Assembly: GCA_910589415.1 (NCBI GenBank)
Contig: OU342630.1
Span: forward strand, 28,863,867 to 28,927,866
DNA length: 64,000 nt
Source of the DNA: Malachius bipustulatus
Taxonomy: Eukaryota > Arthropoda > Insecta > Coleoptera > Melyridae
Direction: 5' to 3'
Part shown: piece after piece, positions 57,410 to 64,000 of the stretch
Layout of the letters: every line of letters begins with the position of its first letter
Numbering within the stretch: position 1 is the first letter of the stretch
Notes under the pieces: model-generated
The model's input: the letters and a program-made list of their open reading frames with translations, nothing else
What the model was told of the DNA's origin: nothing
The model's database searches: none
Made by a program: the position numbers and the translations under genes

Positions 57410-58199
57410 CGAGGGTGTTCGGTCCATTTTTCTATAAACTTTTATAGCTATGGAGATTCCCTATTAAAATATCTATTTTTTTTTGTTTTTGAGGCATAGC
57501 TAGGGCATTATTTAATATTTTAATTTCATACCGAGAAGTTATTTATTATAATTTCGAGCACACAAAACGAATAAAAACACGGGTGAAAAAAATCATCAGT
57601 GGCGTAGATACAGGGTATATGACCCCTTTTTCGCTCAACAACTTTTACGCCCATAGACTTACAAGATCTTACTTATCATCGTTGAATTCCCTGTAGATTT
57701 CTTAAAAAATAAGGTGTCCTTATGAATATACGAAATCCCCGATATTTAAAAAAAAAATTGAGTTTAAACAACCACATTTTTTCATACCATTTATTTAGCT
57801 ATACAAGATCACAGAATTTTTAAATTATTATTTTATATCAAAAAATTACAATTAATTAATATCGAAAAAATGAGTTTATTTTTGCTGTATGATGAAACTT
57901 AGACTCAAATTACTTAAAAAATATGAGGAATTTCGAATATTCATAAGTATACCTTTTTTTGTAAGAAATCTCCACGCTGATAAGTAGTATGGTCTTCTAA
58001 GTCCATCGGCGTAGAAGTTTTTGAGCGAAAAACGGGTCAGATACCCTATATCTTTGTCACCGATAAATTTTTTCACCCATATTTTTCTTCGTTTTTTGTG
58101 CTCTAAATTATAATATGCAACATCTTTGTATAAAATAAAAATATTGAGAAATGCCAAAGTTATGCCGCGAAAACTAAAAAAAATTCTTCCGACACCCTG
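57410..58199. mobile_element. Palindromic foldback element, about 790 bp
   Basis: The ends GAGGGTGTTCGG and CCGACACCCTG are near-inverse. The arms match over 57500-57730 and 57930-58130 (for example tttcgctcaa, then the inverse ttgagcgaaaaac). The centre is AT-rich near 57800. The 93-codon minus frame at 57876-58157 is one arm, not a gene. Confidence 0.75.
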
Positions 58200-58595
58200 T
58201 ATCTTTTTTTCTAAGCTTTTCCGGCCATATGTTTATGGTAACATTTTATTCCTTAAAACATTTTTTCTATGAACTGGTGAAGTCTTGCCTACAAAAAAAT
58301 GACTCACCGTGTATAGAGACTCAATATTCGCACAGTATAAAAATAATTCACTGGTGAATAAGCCATCTCGTGGGAAAGCTCCAAATACCTCTAGCCGAAA
58401 TTCTCGTGGTCAGGGGGTTTAGGGTAGAAAAAGTCTCAAGTCTGTAAGACTCAAAAAATCTGTAAATTTTTCCAAAAGTTGAAAGACATTGACTGAAGAC
58501 AGGTATGTATAACTTTTTGTTCTTCTCTAATATCTTAGACATTTTTGTACCAGAAAGGTCTGGATTTGGGAAAAATTTGCCAAAACCATATTTTT

Positions 58596-59400
58596 TCAGA
58601 GACGTAAAAATTGGGGATAAACAAGTTGCACACATTTTTGCTGCAATATTAGAGTAATTAAGAGAAAAACAAAGCAAAAATTACAATAAAAAAAATTAAG
58701 CCGTTTATAGAAAATATTGTTATTTTTTGATAACTCTGCTTGATGAGATCTTCTTCGTTGGCTTCCTGTTTTTCGCAATAAAGCCCAACTGCTACGACTG
58801 GAATGAATTAAATTCATACCTTTCATTTAACGTATTCCACTTATCATTGCGTTGTTTAAAGATGTGTATTCAAACTTGCATTTTCATGAGATGGATTGTT
58901 TGAATATTGTTGAAAGAAATCGTTAGCTTCAGGAGACCAGCCTGGGTTGTAATTTTTGCGAAAACGTCTCGGAATACTTTTCTTGGCGCAGATCCCTTTA
59001 AAACACCAACAAATTTGTAACTTGATGACACTGGTGATATCCAATGAAGAGTACTGTCCACTAATTTACTGGATTTCGTCCAGTTTGCTTTTTGAAAATT
59101 CCACCTCGGTTTTGGTATTGATATAATACAAGAGGAATTTGAACATAAATATTGAGGATACTCGGAAGATGTTGACTATGTGTAAGCAAACCTTTTAAGC
59201 ACTTTCCTGGAAGTCTGTAATGGTTTGTAATCAGTATCCATGAAGGCGATACAGATGCCTGGGTTGTAGTCTTTATTCCATCTTACCCAATAAAACGTTT
59301 TATTGTATTTTGCATCAAAAACGAGATGTAAATAAGAATTGTTGATCTTCATCCGTTCCTGTAGTATGAGATCCCATTTTGGTTTGAACTGCAAAAATGG
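58596..59400 (-). pseudogene. Decayed LINE related to the one at 34313
   Basis: Minus-strand pieces, in order, match the intact ORF. 59394-59176 has VRWNKDYNPGICIAFMDTD against RWRKNYNPDLCIISKDND. 59060-58860 has LHWISPVSSSYKFVGVLKGS and FRKNYNPGW against IRWIKPTYNNYSRFVGIIKA. 58826-58740 has MNLIHSSRSSWALLRKTG against MNFTHSSRSSWNLLSKLG. So it covers the end of the endonuclease and the linker before RT. Frames shift between pieces. It represents a second, older subfamily copy. Confidence 0.8.
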
Positions 59401-59449
59401 GAGAAAAATTTCCTACAGACATGCGTCGTTGGAGCTTTAGATTTCGAGA

Positions 59450-60010
59450 TACGAGGTGTTAAAGTTCTTCGAAAAATTTAATATTTTTTGAATTTCTAAA
59501 AATTGGCTGATCAGAATAACTCGAAATTTTTGAAAGTTATTATCGTACTAATAAAATTGAAGTACATAATGTGATATTTTCAACGATCCAATGCAAAATT
59601 CTTCAATCCATTGGCAGAGATCTGGGTGTGTTCTTGCCTTCTTTATTAAATAATTTCTGCACCACTGACTTTATCGCACATTTTTTGTTATTTTTGGTAG
59701 ATACCTCATGTTTTTTAGAGTCATTGTACGTTTTTGTTGTAGGACGCTAGGACGCACTGTTTCCGAGATACTTCACAATGTACGGAGCAGTACGAGGTAA
59801 AATATCATAAAAAACAATGCTAAGGACAACGAGGTATCTATCAAAAATAACAAATTTTGCATTAAAGTCAGTGGCTTAGAAATTATTTAATGAAAAAAGT
59901 TAAGAACACACCCAGGTCTCCGCCACTGGATCGAATAATTTTTCATTGGAACTATCAGCTGATCATGTATTTCAATTAGTATAACAACTGCCAAAATTTC
60001 GGGCTATTCT
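59450..60010. mobile_element. Diverged copy of the 5666-6615 foldback
   Basis: It shares aatccattggcagagatctg, ttaaataatttctg and tttttgttgtagga with the arms of 5666-6615 and keeps their inverted layout (59610-59770 against 59860-59960). The ends are not intact. Confidence 0.65.
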
Positions 60011-60692
60011 CATTCATTTTTTAGATATTTTTTTAGTGTTGCTTCCAAGGAATATTTTTTGAGAGATCTATTTTAGGTATTTTTAGAACATTTAGCATAC
60101 CTAAATCCGAGATAAATTTTCTACAGTTGTGGGACACTTATTTATTCGTATACCTATATCCTCAAAGCATCGGCCGTACTTTCAAATCTGCGTCGGTTGA
60201 ATAATTAGAACTAACAGTTTTAGTACTATTTCTCACTTTTATGACACACCCAAAGCCATTTGATTAACCTTGTGATATTTTCGACTCCCACTATCCGTAT
60301 ATGGGAGATGAAAGCCAAATTTAAGCTGAAGTAGCGTATCATCATTAAGATTTCTCACGGATAATGGCTAGAAGCCACGGAGGCTATTCATCATTTATAA
60401 TACACACATAGTTTACCTGTTTCGTCTAGTATAGAAAAACAATATGTACATGAAGTAGGCGTTCACGCTTCAATGATGGCACATACTTACTAGAGATAAC
60501 TCTTGTAGCAGTAGTTTCCCTTCCCTTATTTAGATGAGAATAGACATTATTGGAACTTGCTTTGCTATAGAGAAAGCTGATGGAAGAAGTGTATCCGATT
60601 TTGACTAGATAAATCATTATTGATGTGCGATCTTTAATTTCCACTTGTTTATACTGATGATAATTTGGTAATTTTTAATAGTTATTTATGTA
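60011..60692. other. No gene seen
   Basis: AT-rich. The 72-codon minus frame at 60426-60644 has no recognisable feature. Confidence 0.4.
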
Positions 60693-60810
60693 TCAAGGGA
60701 GTTATGAGGATGTTAATCCTACAGAGGGCAACATATTGCAATCCCGAGGGACGTAAGTCCCGAGGGATTGTTAAGTTGCTCGAGGTTATTAACATCCAAT
60801 AACTCACGTG
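60693..60810. repeat. Short hairpin element with CCCGAGGGA core
   Basis: The outer arms gggagttatgaggatgttaa and the inverse (ttaacatccaataactc) enclose two direct copies of tcccgaggga separated by cgtaag. It has the same general architecture as 9763-9880. Confidence 0.6.
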
Positions 60811-61740
60811 ATAGATAAATAATTTTATTTCATACAAAATTAAAATATAAAAACCAAATCTGTTGGTTTTTAAAATAAACGAATGTTTTTAATAATTGAG
60901 TAAGCATGATTACTATGCGATATATCAATTGAAAAGTTTATAGAAAATGACATATGAAATCCAAATATTGTCGGTTTATTTTTGTTAATTCATTAGAGGG
61001 AGTTAAGGAGTAATAACAGCCCAGTATAACTTCCAAGGGAGTTAGGAATATGTTTATAGTTACGGTAACCAAGGGTTTATCTAGTTATAATGTATTAGTA
61101 TGAAATTAAACTTATTAATCCCCCTATCTTCAAGACGCTTTGTAATGGTTTTAAAAATGTGTTTTTTACCAAATATAGATCTATGCGATGATGTTAATCC
61201 ATCTCTATGGATATAATACCTATACATAATATAATATATAATTTAAATTATAATATTAAACTATAACTTTATTAATAAAAAATGGTACTTTTTATTGTTA
61301 AGTACACCTCAGACATTGGCTCACTGAGCTACATAGTGTTGGAGTGTAGGAAAAATACGAGCCACTCAAAATCTACTCCAGGCGATACACTCAAAAGTTG
61401 ATATCACGCCTCAGTTCCTCACTGATGATATTCTTGCCGTAACAGATCTTGATATTTATGAAGCAATAGTAACTTTTTTATTTCAATTCAAATAACTCTT
61501 TAATTCTCTATTATTACACTTAAAACTTCTTTTTCCATGTATTATCCTCCTTTTCCGTCTGATGAAACGTTCTGGAAATGTTCTGTGGCTAATGAACAAT
61601 GTTCGAGGCCAACCAACCCAACCTTTCACACACATACACACACCCACACATATTTTTAAGTACCAAACTATTTTTTTTCCAAAAAAGTATTGTAAAATGT
61701 ACCTAAAAAAGGAAATAAATGTAATTATTATTATTAATTT
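60811..61740. other. No gene seen; small CA-rich repeat
   Basis: AT-rich. The region around 61627-61650 is a short CA-type simple repeat. Confidence 0.4.
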
Positions 61741-61744
61741 AATT

Positions 61745-62595
61745 AATTGATAAACATAATATAAATTTTATTTTTACATTTACAGTAGGGCTAACTTTAT
61801 ACATTTCCAGTGTTTTGATGAGCCAGCTGTGAGGTACTGAGTCGAACGCCTTCCTGTAGTCTATGTAAGTTGTGTACAAATTACGAAATTTTGTTTTAGC
61901 TTGATGGGTCACCACTGTATCAATGATAATTTGTTCCTTACAACCACGGCTGTTTCTTCTGCATCCTTTCTGCTCCTCTGTAAGAATGGAGTGAGTGTTG
62001 ATGTGGTGTTCTAGTTTCTGTGTGATAATAGAATTGTAGGTAGGCATGTTATGGGTCTGTAATTCGCTGGGTCATCGGTTTGCTGACTTTTGGGTATAGG
62101 TATGTGATGTCTGTGGTTAGGAAGTGTGGTAGTTTTTCTGGGTTATGTAGTATTTTCGTTATTTGCTGCGCTATTTTTTCATGTGCTGATGTGGGTTTCC
62201 TAAGCCAGAAGTTTTGTACTCTATCAATGCCTGCTGCCTTCTAGTTTAGAGTTATCTTCGTTGCCTCTGTTATATCTTGTTTTGTTATGGTAAGGTTTTT
62301 ATCTGGCTGTATCTGCTCGTAATATTTCTGTTCATGGGAGAAGTCATTGTTCATCGTCTACAAGCTGTGTGGGGTTTGTCCACAAATGTTTTATTTGTTC
62401 TTCTATTGGCGGGTTGGTAACTATATTTGCTGGTTGGTTATTTAAGCTTCTGTAGAACTCTTTTCACTGTGAGAAAACTGCGCGTTCTGTTTTCTCCTTT
62501 GTTCTCATATCTTCGTAGTCTTGCAGCTTGTACGGCTAATGTTTGTTTGAGAGTGTCTAGATGTGTTGTGACTTGCTGCTGTGGGGGTTTGCTGT
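61745..62595 (-). pseudogene. R2/R4-type LINE reverse transcriptase fragment
   Basis: Minus-strand pieces in order: QAARLRRYENKG (about 62520), FYRSLNNQPANIVTNPPIEE (about 62440), WLRKPTSAHEKIAQQITKI, then TDITYLYPK, NYRPITCLPT, ILTEEQKGCRRNSRGCKEQ and YIDYRKAFDSVPHSWLIKTL (about 61860). The order and motifs fit the pre-RT and first RT motifs of elements in the R2/R4 group, which use a restriction-like endonuclease. Stops and frame changes occur near 62045 and 62250. The YADD box and endonuclease are absent. Confidence 0.75.
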
Positions 62596-62689
62596 TGTGT
62601 GTAATGTTCTGGGCTTGTTTTATTATACTCAAACTTGAAAAACTCAAAAAATGAAGAGACATGTGGGAGGACAACAGATATGAACTCCT

Positions 62690-63415
62690 GACAGCATATT
62701 TCAGATGGTTCACCGATAGATTTAAGACATCCACAGGAACTGGAGCTGGAGTGTCTAGCGCTGACTCGAAGAATAAGAAAATCTTCTCGAGCCTGGACCT
62801 TCAAGCAACAACTTTTCAGGCCGAAATCAATGCCAGAGAGCTCTGAAAAGATACACTGCCGACGTAGATAAATAAAAATATATTCAGACAGCCAAGTGGC
62901 TCTAAAATCCCTTAGTTTTAGCCACTGCAGGTCTAATTTGGTCTGAACTGTTAGTTAACTCTGAATGCCGAAGGAGCAACGCAGTAACTCTCATCTGGAT
63001 TCCGGACCACACTGGACATGGAGAGAAGGAACTCGCCGACTATCTGGCCAGGAAAGGTGCCGAATTCGATTTTTTCGGACCAGGACCGGCATTTGGCATA
63101 TCACCGAATATTGTGAAAACAACAATACGTAACAGGGCTGAGAGGGAATCTTCCACCACTGGGCCGAAAAAAAGAATAAGAAAAAGAAGACAAAAAAAAG
63201 AAAAGAACTATTGGAGTTTAACAGGAAAAAACCGAAACCCTTAATATGCCTATATGCAGGGCACTGCAAGCTGAACTATCATCTGCACAGGATGGGTTTA
63301 GCGATCAGCGCTGAATTCCGCCTATGCTTGGAGGACGACGAAACAGCAAACCACATCCTGTGCGAGTGTTTTGCTTTGGTAAGAACCAGACTGCAAACCT
63401 TGGGGTAACCTTCTT
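62690..63415 (+). pseudogene. Jockey/I-type LINE RNase H and C-terminus
   Basis: Pieces in order: RWFTDRFKTSTGTGAGVSSA, then TFQAEINA (start of RNase H; relatives have TDGSK, here TDRFK). Next comes VTLIWIPDHTGHGEKELADY (C-terminal RNase H motif), with ADYLARKGAEFDFFG following. Last is GHCKLNYHLHRMGL, then CLEDDETANHILCECFALV (the zinc-like tail). Several stops and shifts separate them. No RT is visible. It sits back-to-back with the minus-strand R2/R4-type piece. Confidence 0.8.
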
Positions 63416-63564
63416 ACATCGTCGGACATGGATATATTACCAATAGCAATAGCCAAGATAGTCTAGTCAGCTTCCTCAAATAGGCTGACCTAATGGGGTT
63501 AATATAGCACGACTAGATGTAAACTCTCAAACATTGGGTGGCCGAGTAAAAACGCGGTCGTGTT

Positions 63565-64000
63565 ACTATTTTTTATGATGAACGTTTTTTTGGCGACCAA
63601 AAACTGTTGCAACTACTGAAGACGGCGATTTAGTGCATGGAACTCTGATTGAATATAGACGATTGACACTTATGGGAATTGCTGAGTCTTGTGGACCATC
63701 AGATGAACGGGTACACAAGATTTTAAAGAAGACTTGGGTATGAGAAAATTATTCGCGCGTTGAGTGGCGCGTTTGTTGACAATCGACCAAAAGCGGGTAC
63801 GGTTGACATGTTGCACGAGTGTCTTGAGCTGTATAAAAAAAATCCAGCTGAATTTTTGGGACGTTTAATTACTGTCAATCAAACCTGGGTTCATCAGCAT
63901 ACTCCCCAGACCAAACATCAGTCAATGCAGTGGTATTCACCAGTGGATTGACGTGGCAGAGCCAACTCCTAAGAAGGTGAAGGTCGTTCTTTATGCGGGA
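63565..64000 (+). pseudogene. Mariner transposase, cut by window end
   Basis: The early part reads RRLTLMGIAESCGPSDERVH (helix-turn-helix linker). The later part reads CLELYKKNPAEFLGRLITVN, then QTWVHQHTPQTKHQSMQWYS. In mariners the first catalytic aspartate lies in a DETW-type motif; here NQTW, so it is lost. Stop codons also occur near 63740 and 63950. It continues beyond 64000, so its far end is unknown. Confidence 0.8.

Overview
This window looks like an AT-rich insect chromosome segment made almost entirely of transposable elements. The reasons are arthropod-type LINE, mariner/IS630-like, hAT and Ty3/gypsy-like proteins, many TA-flanked foldback elements ending in CAGGGTG, tRNA-derived SINEs, and no convincing host gene, rRNA or functional tRNA. 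The species and order cannot be fixed from the sequence alone. No bacterial or CRISPR feature is present.

Layout. At 1019-5449 there is a young LTR retrotransposon on the minus strand. It has two 1,356-bp LTRs that look identical, a 4-bp target duplication AGAT, a primer-binding site, a purine tract and an intact gag, but no pol. Each LTR holds a run of eight hairpins that have different stems but nearly the same 7-nt loop, starting just downstream of a TATA box. From 5.6 to 13 kb there are palindromic foldback elements, a 733-bp element with an 8-bp target duplication, and a decayed Tc1/mariner-like relic. From 13 to 22 kb there are broken LINE pieces on both strands, a perfect 67-bp inverted repeat and a hAT-like element nested in a foldback. 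From 24 to 29 kb there is a foldback, a SINE with a 10-bp target duplication, a 3-kb expanded foldback and, inside that, a solo LTR of 557 bp.

From 33.7 to 40.1 kb lies a 6.4-kb DNA transposon with 470-bp terminal inverted repeats. It carries its own DUF4817/IS630-like transposase, now with three in-frame stops, plus three passengers: an uninterrupted 1,029-codon LINE ORF (endonuclease and reverse transcriptase), a SINE-like piece and a LINE 3' end with a 12-bp target duplication. From 42.2 to 48.2 kb there are nested foldbacks. One contains both an inserted MITE and, in its other arm, the matching empty site; another is a three-level nest. At 49.5-50.7 kb there is a Ty3/gypsy-like RNase H and integrase remnant. 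From 53 to 60 kb there are more foldbacks, a hAT deletion derivative with a perfect 8-bp duplication, and a decayed relative of the LINE at 34.3 kb. The last 2.3 kb holds pieces of an R2/R4-type LINE, a jockey/I-type LINE and a mariner cut by the window edge.

How the parts relate. The genes do not form a pathway; they are parasites inserted into each other. The only clearly uninterrupted protein genes are the gag at 2557-4011 and the LINE ORF at 34313-37402. The gag element would need reverse transcriptase and integrase from elsewhere. The many foldbacks would need a transposase such as the one whose broken copy lies at 38144-39088. The most unusual signal is the hairpin array in the LTRs of the gag-only element.
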